Assembly: GCA_964352985.1 (NCBI GenBank)
Contig: CAYGUK010000024.1
Coordinates: forward strand, 1-42,647
Direction: 5' to 3'
Length of the DNA stretch: 42,647 nt
Source: CAYGUK01 sp964352985
GTDB lineage: Bacteria; Pseudomonadota; Gammaproteobacteria; JAHCLG01
The first letter of the stretch is position 1; the number at the start of each line of letters is the position of its first letter. The position numbers and the translations under genes are program-made. The notes under the pieces were generated by a model that did not search any database, was not told the origin of the DNA, and saw only the letters and a list, made by a program, of their open reading frames with translations. This document shows positions 36,501 through 42,544 of this stretch, piece by piece.

Positions 36501-36881
36501 TAAAAATATTACTTTATCGGCGTAAGACATATACTCTATTATCAATTGTTTTTTTGCTGTATGTTTATCGAATTCAACTACAGTAATAACAATTTTTATC
36601 CCATTATTTTTAATTAATTCTAGACCATTTGGTGAAACGAGATCCCCGGAAATCGGCGGATTTAAAATCAAGTGGAACAATATCGGATGCTTACATTTCT
36701 TTTTTTGTTGTTGCAAGTAATCAATTATCTCTTGCTCATCAGCATGATCAGTTAATAATTTTGCATCAACACTTAGAGCAAGTTTAGTAACAAAATCAAC
36801 ATCACCTGTTTTACCTTCATTAAAAATAGGGTTTTTAGATAATCGTGAAATGTAAACTGAATGATTTGGTATACTGAACAT
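30561..36881 (-). CDS. Giant 2106-residue protein with N-terminal glycosyltransferase-like domain
   Basis: The frame is intact over 6.3 kb. No signal peptide and no membrane segment is seen. Residues ~95-345 resemble a GT-B (family 4-like) glycosyltransferase: YADKVIFLDTHDEKVAMRLF (about 120-139), a domain-opening strand ILVFGIIREGKGFNHII (169-185), KILIVGSVPS (199-208), and GFRGATLRNSSLSTLIASQ (283-301) in the place of the donor-binding loop. The remaining ~1700 residues are Leu/Ile/Lys/Asn-rich, mostly helical, with no domain I recognise. The C-terminus is polar and Lys/Glu/Ser-rich, ending KPVSSTTVLSPK. Such an architecture fits a large secreted effector of an intracellular bacterium, but that is inference. 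The start ATG 36881 has a modest upstream TAGG. A shrunken second copy lies just upstream (37209-37497). Confidence 0.75.
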   Translation of the reverse strand: MFSIPNHSVYISRLSKNPIFNEGKTGDVDFVTKLALSVDAKLLTDHADEQEIIDYLQQQKKKCKHPILFHLILNPPISGDLVSPNGLELIKNNGIKIVITVVEFDKHTAKKQLIIEYMSYADKVIFLDTHDEKVAMRLFKKGLISKEIIPIPTSVPACLMPINQRGNDILVFGIIREGKGFNHIITIAKRLKKFENNRKILIVGSVPSVQKLNGDKSIYDLVKAIYPTLDLDNKSNNEIVVLYQQTTNENKINPDIPIELHLYIEVVDLQPIFTRCQHALYFGFRGATLRNSSLSTLIASQYIIHALDGEATTDELRQGGKYEGAIQLYKSYDSKFIENVLENLCDQDLIQTNSVIRQRLYEEEISDAQISFRYTSCYFEVQKRDEIEDIITEIHKLFSKLKKSPEVNEIIKYLESFLKRDSVEIDFNILSRVLDRIINFLDKLNLSKNKETKKNYPSLIYNAIKTFFVDDKVHTKIKEHCESLINFIHQRPSLNKDNIIGLPKKLILHIAHSPHYNTVFPQNLSQIKIIKVLDDLTLIVEIDNQNLFLTLSEMNHDFVTHKVILSLLHALKINTPGFAIYDWFALPVATRSSIETICHSKMINNGKQWVCCLTPNIEGQWLSDVLLSGDNSVIDYHDQLKKHFIYDMLFNHIVQIDPSKILITKNGEVVRYPQYKHLENTTSIVMQLITEINNSPNSALYGELSREKIEQDSENLLSSDQISLLLDNIINLNQRFKVSNFTIRIYDPIVKKLLQLQHQIVMRKQAGVDWILCEAKIEKLPHIIKKLILLPISVTKQEPFLLCSKDVDTLSLIHVEEFDNNNLITVAICQAIAEQSQQMISLEPSNIRIREIVELDESCYVGVLDVDFFVADYYQHLAKTLNFEWITLKQILKNLQQFNMTDNAIAVLNRKTLRVQFEAFFKRISDHYLLTSDMLQNSLAETMYHRANLLREFKKSPKQFNKLNIRPSYNESCYSLIYLNEVLSREKDFDEMSHSTKIQLFLSKHMKDLILPKDLNIDSVQKQLESIFEMEQHYFEQGYFTFYHAAPTEIVILYDLFTEFWHSVLITPFEKEDHRFRLMDMGFKTLPTLHEFIQYFTTESKTIDNYSRDYQEMGLSVNPFLFGNHQKSSSSSIYLFLENVSAVSYSSNQEDTFKSNFNQYSLNIIKRYSRILGFNYTVIKNLLNSILPLKSKQGGSLFQLIIPQEIIEEISYPAIVYGTQFNIDGKPLTIAETFRLVKEKKLPFDNLINLQARLYLRPNLYEDVITKRYNSKKISYNEELNYRLRIKDAARQLFIVTHAQTKTLFFTPLPTKRIINHQMFNMIGYQDEENRIEHLFDLIRKQFYHQASRFLIELFKSKTEFEEELFSEVIIVLFSNDSFFEAIDKKQFKPLFQAADLTYVFQHKKYTANLFKNVTSLIGLEGIEDCFENEKRLHDFMLELMGDNKIVEIIFLHNKVTIDKKIELVSLLDTNRKKDLFLIKNVAIEICREFLIENLIKIFEIETFLCEIYDENRTTIIDLLTSSRIGDEMKIHLILIIKKEKNNNFPDSLNELYEIGSSLRWDNFVKIFSNFNEIINDLLLREKEKAMEKLCESIRSKGVMSEFSYNMFCSINEDFISDNIKSLNQLETILKLLTYHDNQFEVTEYWVGVVNKIIVTLDDFIDWIIKNDSNKIQKIICDVKLKAMIHELDVIDQFKFYEIFDYRKSKKIIALFGMSSLIKFANNVQNFYCLYFSGEDNKELLKTMPTDWLVNNEQECVRLFNIISAKDINFMMDNNFESIKVILQQVNILTVYNTYRTYFPELMDKILDYKKQSGINISIGMTSLIDFYLRYGEKEADLFLQKFNINIFDTFQNIDDLLLSCYRTDLLYVLNKEGIVDLEDSGNDKEKLNLELLRWIFRNLKGNLIDKVHSGREYWSLIEVLIKLEIDYPKITHGIEKLNLQLDDLLYLLYIIQDCKLKKYHLIFADVFKIVAQSSDKSKETNRELHYIVSSCFKKSPDLGRELINIICDLDIDFYCPEEFSFFLLYIPKNLVEDRKKLIKRYLDKHPNHDKPIKPRDILEFFTEAEVKELLPESFYKKQDNKETSNDKQEESDSKPVSSTTVLSPK

Positions 36882-37208
36882 TACAAAAACCTATTTTTAA
36901 TTTTATTTTCAATGCATCTGTCAATAGCGAGCAAGGTATATTGTTTAAACTCAACTTCAACAAATATTTTTAATGATATATTTGACTAATGGATTATTCA
37001 CATATATGAACCAGGTAGAAACAGCAAAATATAAACAGCTATGCAGGTAAAACAAAACACACCGAATTTATAAGTGAATTCTTCATAAGTAAATATAACT
37101 TAAAAATTATTAAATGCTAAAAAATCAAATAGAAATAATATTTTATCTTTGATTAAATGAATTGGAAAATTAAGCAGCAAGTCAAAATAAAATATTTTTA
37201 TTCGGTGT
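36882..37208. other. AT-rich spacer between the giant gene and its remnant copy
   Basis: No gene is seen in these 327 bases. On the minus strand a perfect -35 hexamer TTGACA (36924-36919) lies about 40 bases ahead of the giant gene, but the -10 at the right distance is poor (ATTAAA or TTAAAA). It is the best candidate promoter for that gene. Confidence 0.35.
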
Positions 37209-37497
37209 TTATTTTAGCGTAAGCACTGACGCTTGACTTTTTGATTTATCATCAGACGCTTCTTTATTATTTGCATCCTCACCAAAATCATTCGGAAAAT
37301 ATTCACTTAACTGTTCTTCTGTAAATAATTGTAATATTCGTCTATGCTTAAATAGTCTAATAGTTTTGCCTTTAGCAGTATATTCCTTTATCCATTTTTC
37401 GATGACTTCTTTTCTTTCCTGTATATTGTCTTGCGGAATATCATTTAAGAGAAAATAAAGGGCTCTTGTAAATTTTGTGATTTGATAAACTTAACAT
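37209..37497 (-). pseudogene. Remnant of a second copy of the giant gene (start joined to end)
   Basis: The minus strand from 37497 begins MLSLSNHKIYKS, which matches the giant protein's start MFSIPNHSVYIS (6 of 12 identical, three more conservative). Within about 35 bases the homology shifts frame and becomes the giant protein's C-terminus: LYFLLNDIPQDNIQERKEVI against FFLLYIPKNLVEDRKKLI, ILQLFTEEQLSEYFPNDF against ILEFFTEAEVKELLPESF, and an ending KSQASVLTLK against SSTTVLSPK. The stop is TAA at 37211-37209. So about 2000 codons have been lost by an internal deletion between the first ~12 and the last ~85 codons. The remnant lies in tandem, on the same strand, upstream of the intact gene. 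Confidence 0.75.
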
Positions 37498-37540
37498 TGG
37501 AGGAACTCTGTTTTGACTGTATTATTTTATTGCTGCAATA

Positions 37541-37579
37541 TGAGCACATAAACTTTTTGAGATTCAATTTATGTGCTCA
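37541..37579 (-). terminator. 12-bp hairpin after the small acidic-tail gene
   Basis: TGAGCACATAAA (37541-37552) pairs perfectly with TTTATGTGCTCA (37568-37579) around a 15-base loop. It lies 40 bases after the stop of the 37620-38081 gene. The U-tract on the minus strand is weak, so termination is likely but not certain. Confidence 0.5.
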
Positions 37580-37619
37580 ATTAAAATTTCGTTTTATGAA
37601 ATTGAGAGATCGCTTACAT

Positions 37620-38081
37620 CTATTTGAATGTTAATTTTGTTACGCCTTTTAATCCTAAGTCAGCATCTTCCCCTTCTTCCATTGTTGAATCCTGATCATT
37701 CTCAGCTTGTTTAGCTGGTGCATTACCCAGACTTTTATTCAATTCGCTTTCATTTCTTACTAAGTAATAAAGAACTTGATAATTACTTGGCGTATCTAAA
37801 TCAAACTCAACAGCAGGATCATCTTTTCCATCTATTAAACAATACAGATCGATTATATCAATCTCTTTCTTATCGCCGTTCGTTTTTTCTAGTATCTTGC
37901 ATACTACTTCATGCATTTCTTTTTCTGCCGATTCAATTGCGCTTAATTCATCTTGCAAATCTTTACTATCAACTTTTAACAATAAGTTACTTTTTAATTC
38001 ACTAAATTTTTCGTGAGATTTAATACATGATTGCGCTGATTCATGGAAAGTTTTGCGTAGTTTATGTAAAAAACACATCAT
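37620..38081 (-). CDS. Small soluble protein with acidic tail, function unknown
   Basis: The frame is open from 38132, but the first 17 codons lie in the nrdJ terminator, so the start is ATG 38081 or 38078 (153 or 152 residues). The sequence begins MMCFLHKLRKTFHESAQSC and has a long charged, probably coiled-coil stretch (KDLQDELSAIESAEKEMHEV), a middle with IDIIDLYCLIDGKDDP, and an acidic linker (ENDQDSTMEEGEDAD) before the ending GVTKLTFK. No family recognised. The tail pattern resembles the ends of the giant protein and its remnant. GAGG, seven bases upstream, is part of the terminator stem and could serve as ribosome-binding site. Confidence 0.6.
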   Translation of the reverse strand: MMCFLHKLRKTFHESAQSCIKSHEKFSELKSNLLLKVDSKDLQDELSAIESAEKEMHEVVCKILEKTNGDKKEIDIIDLYCLIDGKDDPAVEFDLDTPSNYQVLYYLVRNESELNKSLGNAPAKQAENDQDSTMEEGEDADLGLKGVTKLTFK

Positions 38082-38115
38082 AAAAAAACCTCGATCAAAG
38101 ATAATCGAGGTTTTT
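38082..38115 (-). terminator. Terminator of the rnhB-nrdJ unit
   Basis: A nine-bp stem AACCTCGAT/ATCGAGGTT (38087-38095 with 38104-38112), eight-base loop, with seven Ts following on the minus strand and five on the plus strand, so it can work in both directions. It begins about 25 bases after the nrdJ stop. Its 3' arm contains GAGG placed seven bases before the next gene's ATG. Confidence 0.85.
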
Positions 38116-38138
38116 ATTCTATAAAATGTCATTAAAAT

Positions 38139-40487
38139 TTAAAGTTCACACACTCCACCCACACAAGCTAACTCTTTTTTAACTTCGGTTTCATCTTTGC
38201 GTTCATACGCAATTAGCTGTGAGAAATCGATATGTTTTACTTTTTCGACTAAATCTTCATAACGCGCTTTATCAATGACTTCATAAGGTGCTAATTGATA
38301 AACGTGATTTGAACGGGGCAAGAAAGATAAACCACCCACAATATCCCAATTTTGGTAAACCCAATTTGCGGTTTCGATCCATTCATGATCACTGACAGAA
38401 ATTGTAACCGAGGGATTATGTTCGGTGAATTCTAGTTTCATCGTTTTCCAAAATTCGAGTAAATTGCGCGCACTTAAATCATCCCGCACGACAGCATCTT
38501 TTGGTGCTTTAACTGGAAATTCCAGGACAAACGTGGTTGCGGTGTCTTCAGCTTGACCTACTTCTGGGTGACATGGCACACCTTGATCACGCAACATTTT
38601 AAATAAAGAATCCGTCGCAGAAATTCGAATTCGACGAATGTAATAAGGCGCATGACGAGGATGCATGCCAGACGCGCAATCAACAACTTGAGAAACTGTC
38701 CCTGACGGTTTCACACAAGTGACACAGGTTGATTGGTTGATGTTAAAACGTTCAGAGAATTTTTTATTAACAGCAATGGCTTTGCGTTTTAATTTTTGTA
38801 ACACATCATTTTTACGCGCGGCTTTACAATCCCAAGCACCAGTAATGGATACGCCGAGTAACCGTTCTTGCTCACAATTTTTCTTCCACTCTTTCGATAA
38901 ATAGGGGAATTTAGTCAGCGTTGCTTGATACGTTCCGAGAATGGTGGCTAATCTAATTTTATTAAGTAACGATTTTTCATCATCTTCAGCGCGTGCAACA
39001 ACTTCAGTTAAATTACAAAACTGTTTGGATTGTAAAATAATTTCAGCGCAAGGGTTGGTACCAATAATCCCAACAATGCGATCATTTTTAACGAGACCAT
39101 TTTCTTTGAGAGCTTCTAATCTTCTTGTTGGTAAGGTTTTTAATAGCCCAGAACGATTAAATATACCACGTTCGCCAGAACCACTTTTAACAAGTGCTAA
39201 CCATTCATCAAGCAGTGTTGCATTATCAGGTTTTTCAATGTAAACGGCGGAATTATTCGCCATGCAACGTTGTGCTTCGGTATAGAAAAATTGGCCTTTT
39301 TTCGCGTCTCTCATTAAAGGATCATCTAAATCGGATAATGAAATCATCGCCGAACGACGCACGCCACCAGAGACGACGACTTCACCAATTTTGCACAAAA
39401 TATCATGCGCATCGATATTTTGTAAGCGACGGCCTTGGCGTTTAAAAATTGTGGCGCGTGTAAAATTTAATAAATCACGTAATGGCTCTGGCCCAGAACT
39501 TTTACCGCCCATCGTTTTTAAGCGCGCGCCCGCAGGACGTAACAAACTATAATCAAACTCGATATCTTTTCCGGCAAACCAAGTTTCTAATCCTAAGGTT
39601 AAAGCATCGCACCAACCTTCTTTGCTATCAGCAATAACGTGAGTTGATAATTTTTCGCCACTTTGAAATTCAATTTGGGGCAAGCTTTGAATATTTTGAC
39701 TTTCGACAGAAAAACCCACCCCCGTTCCACACATTGAAATATACATGACTTCGGCAAAATCACGCAATTTACGTGGTGCGATGAACGAACAATTATAAGC
39801 GCACACATTAGTATTTCTTGCTGCGGTTCCCGCAAACTGTAATAAACGCATCGAGGGCATAATATCTTGTTGCAAAATTGCTTGACGTAATTCGCTATAT
39901 TCTTTGTTTGTTAGCTTCTCGCCTAAATTTTCTCGCATGAAATTTATATAGCGATCAATTGTTTCAATCCAGGTTTCGCGACGGCCTTCATCTTCTAACC
40001 AACGCGCATAAGTTCTAAGATAAACAAATTCACTTAATTTATTTCTGAAATATTGTTTAGATTCTTCAGCTAATTTTAAAACGTGTTCAGGTATTGTGAT
40101 GGTTTGACCACGTTTTTCCGCTTGTTTTTGCCGATAGAGAATATAATGTTTTGCTGTTTGCGCATAATTCTCATAGATTAATACTTTTTCGACCGCATCT
40201 TGGATCCCTTCGACATTAGCGACAAAGGTTTTATAGCGGGATTTAATTTCTTCTAATTCCGTTAGAACGATTTTGGCAACATGCTTTGCTTCATCTAATG
40301 AACCTTCTTGACTAGCTTGCATGGCATTGTAAACAGCATTCGCAATGCGATTAAGATCAAAGGCAACTTTTGCGCCATCGCGTTTGATGACATTTTTGAT
40401 TAATTTTGGTTTAGATAATAATTCTCTAGTCATTTTATCAATTACACCATGTTCGTGACTGGCACGTTGTAAAATTGTTTCACTCAT
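38139..40487 (-). CDS. nrdJ: Adenosylcobalamin-dependent (class II) ribonucleotide reductase
   Basis: This enzyme makes deoxyribonucleotides with a vitamin B12-derived radical and needs no oxygen. The 782-residue protein resembles the Lactobacillus ribonucleoside-triphosphate reductase: YLRTYARWLEDEGRRETW, CGTGVGFSVE, GGVRRSA, GTNPCAEI with radical Cys480 and Glu482, FCNL with Cys491, and the redox partner Cys233 (YNCSF). The C-terminal shuttle pair is C775 and C780 (ACVGGVCEL). Residues ~28-120 (KLIKNVIKRDGAKVAFDLNRI) form an ATP-cone regulatory domain absent from the Lactobacillus enzyme. GAGG precedes the ATG. It starts 17 bases after rnhB and is co-transcribed with it. No B12 riboswitch is visible upstream. 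Confidence 0.9.
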   Translation of the reverse strand: MSETILQRASHEHGVIDKMTRELLSKPKLIKNVIKRDGAKVAFDLNRIANAVYNAMQASQEGSLDEAKHVAKIVLTELEEIKSRYKTFVANVEGIQDAVEKVLIYENYAQTAKHYILYRQKQAEKRGQTITIPEHVLKLAEESKQYFRNKLSEFVYLRTYARWLEDEGRRETWIETIDRYINFMRENLGEKLTNKEYSELRQAILQQDIMPSMRLLQFAGTAARNTNVCAYNCSFIAPRKLRDFAEVMYISMCGTGVGFSVESQNIQSLPQIEFQSGEKLSTHVIADSKEGWCDALTLGLETWFAGKDIEFDYSLLRPAGARLKTMGGKSSGPEPLRDLLNFTRATIFKRQGRRLQNIDAHDILCKIGEVVVSGGVRRSAMISLSDLDDPLMRDAKKGQFFYTEAQRCMANNSAVYIEKPDNATLLDEWLALVKSGSGERGIFNRSGLLKTLPTRRLEALKENGLVKNDRIVGIIGTNPCAEIILQSKQFCNLTEVVARAEDDEKSLLNKIRLATILGTYQATLTKFPYLSKEWKKNCEQERLLGVSITGAWDCKAARKNDVLQKLKRKAIAVNKKFSERFNINQSTCVTCVKPSGTVSQVVDCASGMHPRHAPYYIRRIRISATDSLFKMLRDQGVPCHPEVGQAEDTATTFVLEFPVKAPKDAVVRDDLSARNLLEFWKTMKLEFTEHNPSVTISVSDHEWIETANWVYQNWDIVGGLSFLPRSNHVYQLAPYEVIDKARYEDLVEKVKHIDFSQLIAYERKDETEVKKELACVGGVCEL

Positions 40488-40504
40488 AACAACCTCAATT
40501 TAAA

Positions 40505-41083
40505 TTATACGGTTTCTACATTCGTTATTAAACGTGCGACGGGTTTGTAAGATCGACGATGTATTGGTGTTATACCATGCATTTCTAAAGCATCTAAATG
40601 CGCTTTGGTTGGGTAACCCATGTGTTTTGCAAATCCATATTCTGGATATTTCGCATCCATCTTCAGCATGTAATTATCTCTTGCTACTTTAGCAATGATT
40701 GATGCTGCGCTAATGACTGGCACTGTTTCATCACCTTTTATAATTGCTTCAATTTGTTTGCATTCTAATTGTGGGCAATGTTTACCATCGACTAACACTT
40801 TGTTTGCTTTAACCGTTAATTTTGCAAACGCACGTCGCATAGCAAGAAGACTGGCATGATGGATATTCAAGCGATCAATTTCTGCCACGGTCGCGTGACC
40901 GACGGCAACACTTAACGCTTGCTGTTTAATTATCTGGGTAAATTCAATTCGCTTTTTGGCTGATAATTTTTTTGAATCTCTCAGCCCAGCAATTGGACGG
41001 TCTGGATGTAAAATCACAGCACACGCCACGACTGGTCCCGCTAAAGGACCACGCCCCACTTCATCTATTCCGGCAATTAACAA
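40505..41083 (-). CDS. rnhB: Ribonuclease HII
   Basis: RNase HII removes ribonucleotides embedded in DNA and RNA from hybrids. The 192-residue protein has the family's acidic active site: D7 and E8 in GIDEVGRG, D99 in VLVDGKH and D118 in IKGDETVP, followed by ISAASIIAKVARD. The start is a TTG at 41083; no ATG or GTG is in frame between it and the upstream stop, and GGATGG lies six bases before it. It precedes nrdJ by 21 bases. In many relatives rnhB is followed by dnaE. Confidence 0.95.
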   Translation of the reverse strand: MLIAGIDEVGRGPLAGPVVACAVILHPDRPIAGLRDSKKLSAKKRIEFTQIIKQQALSVAVGHATVAEIDRLNIHHASLLAMRRAFAKLTVKANKVLVDGKHCPQLECKQIEAIIKGDETVPVISAASIIAKVARDNYMLKMDAKYPEYGFAKHMGYPTKAHLDALEMHGITPIHRRSYKPVARLITNVETV

Positions 41084-41123
41084 TGGACACCATCCATGCT
41101 TATCCCCCTACTCGCTGCCGGGT

Positions 41124-41152
41124 ATCTTAGCAATTGCCTTTAGCAAGCTCAA
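41124..41152 (-). promoter_or_regulatory. Candidate promoter of rnhB-nrdJ
   Basis: On the minus strand TTGAGC (41152-41147, 4 of 6) and TAAGAT (41129-41124, 4 of 6) are 17 bases apart. The start would be near 41117, about 34 bases before the rnhB TTG codon. Confidence 0.45.
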
Positions 41153-41198
41153 TTAAAAAATTGAGTTTAAAAACAGATTGTCTGAGTACATTGTAGCG

Positions 41199-41227
41199 TT
41201 GAAATAGTCATATTTTGTCTTTAAAAT
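41199..41227 (+). promoter_or_regulatory. Sigma-70 promoter of mltB
   Basis: TTGAAA (41199-41204, 5 of 6), a 17-base spacer and TAAAAT (41222-41227, 5 of 6). The start would be near 41234, giving a ~40-base leader before mltB. Confidence 0.7.
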
Positions 41228-41274
41228 CGGGGTTCACATGCAAACTATGTATTTATCAAATTTGAGAGTATCCT

Positions 41275-42450
41275 ATGAAAATTGAGAAATGGATTGTTCT
41301 AGTTTTATGTCTAACCCTGTCATTTACTAGCTTTGCTTATCATCATCATTATTATCGACATCATCACTATCACCATCATCGTGATTATGCTCGACATGAG
41401 CACTCACATGTCGATTATTTTGCAAACTTTCTTTCTAGCGTTAAGAAGCAAGCAAAAGCTGAAGGTGTGAGTGATAAAACCATCCAAGCGACCTTAGGTG
41501 ATACTCAAAAATTAAAAAATGCGGTACTTCATCCCGAACATTTAACTCCAACCATCTTAACGTTCGATGAGTATTCTGGATTAAATGTTAATACGCGACG
41601 TGTTTTGCTCGGCCAAGATAAATTACGTCACAATTTTTCTTTGTTGCAAAAAATTGCAAAACAATATCAAGTTCCACCAGAAATAATTGTCGCCCTATGG
41701 GGGCTTGAAACGAATTACGGTGGCATTCAAGGGGCACATCAAGAAATTCCTACTTTAATTCATTTAGCTTATCGAGGTCGTCGTCATCGCATGTTCCATC
41801 AAGAACTATTGAGCGCATTAAAAATGGTCGATGACAAAGATATTAAACAGTCAGCAATGCATGCCTCATGGGCGGGTGCGATGGGTCAATGCCAATTTAT
41901 GCCTTCCACTTATTTAAAGTTTGCTGTGGATTTTGATCACGATGGCAAAAAAGATATCTGGCACGATAAAGCTGATATATTTGCGAGTACCGCGAATTAT
42001 ATACATCAACTCGGTTGGAATGATTCTCATCCTTTAGTTGTGCCCGTCTCCGTACCTTACAATTTTTATCCGAGTTGGCGTAGTCGACATATCCATCATA
42101 GTGTTAAAGCATGGATTGATTTAGGTGTTAAAGCAAAACCCGGTTATCATATACAACCTTCTAATGAAAAAGCATCAATCTATTATCCCATGGCAAGAAG
42201 GAGCCCTGCTTATTTGGTTTATCAAGATAATTATAATGTAATTTATGGTTGGAATCATTCGGCTTTTTATGCGTTATCAATTGGCATTTTAGCAAATCAA
42301 ATCGCAAAGGACTTACCAAAAACTAAAATCCCTTCTGAAAATAAAAGTGTAATACCACACTTATCTTTAAATAAGCTCAGTCAATTTTTCACTCAAGCAA
42401 GTTTTAATAATACACTTTATAACCCGAAGCAACATATATTTTACGTTTAA
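41275..42450 (+). CDS. mltB: Lytic murein transglycosylase B with His-rich N-terminus
   Basis: MltB cleaves the glycan chain of peptidoglycan, forming 1,6-anhydromuramyl ends. The 391-residue protein has a signal peptide (MKIEKWIVLVLCLTLSFTSFA); no lipobox Cys is present, so it is likely soluble and periplasmic rather than a lipoprotein like E. coli MltB. The catalytic Glu is E145 in ALWGLETNYGG; other family blocks are SWAGAMGQCQFMPSTYLKFAVDFD, seen as SWAGAMGQCQFMPSTY plus DFDHDGKKDIW, and SANYIHQLGW-like STANYIHQLGW. Right after the signal peptide lies a stretch with 12 histidines in 23 residues (23-45), absent from typical MltB and suited to metal binding. It has its own sigma-70 promoter. 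Confidence 0.93.
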   Translation: MKIEKWIVLVLCLTLSFTSFAYHHHYYRHHHYHHHRDYARHEHSHVDYFANFLSSVKKQAKAEGVSDKTIQATLGDTQKLKNAVLHPEHLTPTILTFDEYSGLNVNTRRVLLGQDKLRHNFSLLQKIAKQYQVPPEIIVALWGLETNYGGIQGAHQEIPTLIHLAYRGRRHRMFHQELLSALKMVDDKDIKQSAMHASWAGAMGQCQFMPSTYLKFAVDFDHDGKKDIWHDKADIFASTANYIHQLGWNDSHPLVVPVSVPYNFYPSWRSRHIHHSVKAWIDLGVKAKPGYHIQPSNEKASIYYPMARRSPAYLVYQDNYNVIYGWNHSAFYALSIGILANQIAKDLPKTKIPSENKSVIPHLSLNKLSQFFTQASFNNTLYNPKQHIFYV

Positions 42451-42467
42451 CACGGTTTGGTCACCCT

Positions 42468-42498
42468 AACCCGGGGTCGTTTTTGAAGCCCGGGCTAA
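42468..42498. terminator. GC-rich hairpin between convergent genes
   Basis: CCCGGG (42470-42475) pairs with CCCGGG (42490-42495) around a 14-base U-rich loop, with partial pairing of the flanking TA bases. It lies between the mltB stop and the end of the convergent partial gene, so it may terminate both. No good U-tract follows. Confidence 0.4.
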
Positions 42499-42544
42499 TA
42501 TTTGCAATGTTTTGTTATAACATACTTTTTAAACCCGACTGACA

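Noticed and set aside
37541..37579. The 12-bp inverted repeat as a possible operator or CRISPR-like repeat
   Set aside because: It occurs once in this window and lies just after a gene stop; a terminator or 3'-end hairpin is the simpler reading. No CRISPR array was seen anywhere.
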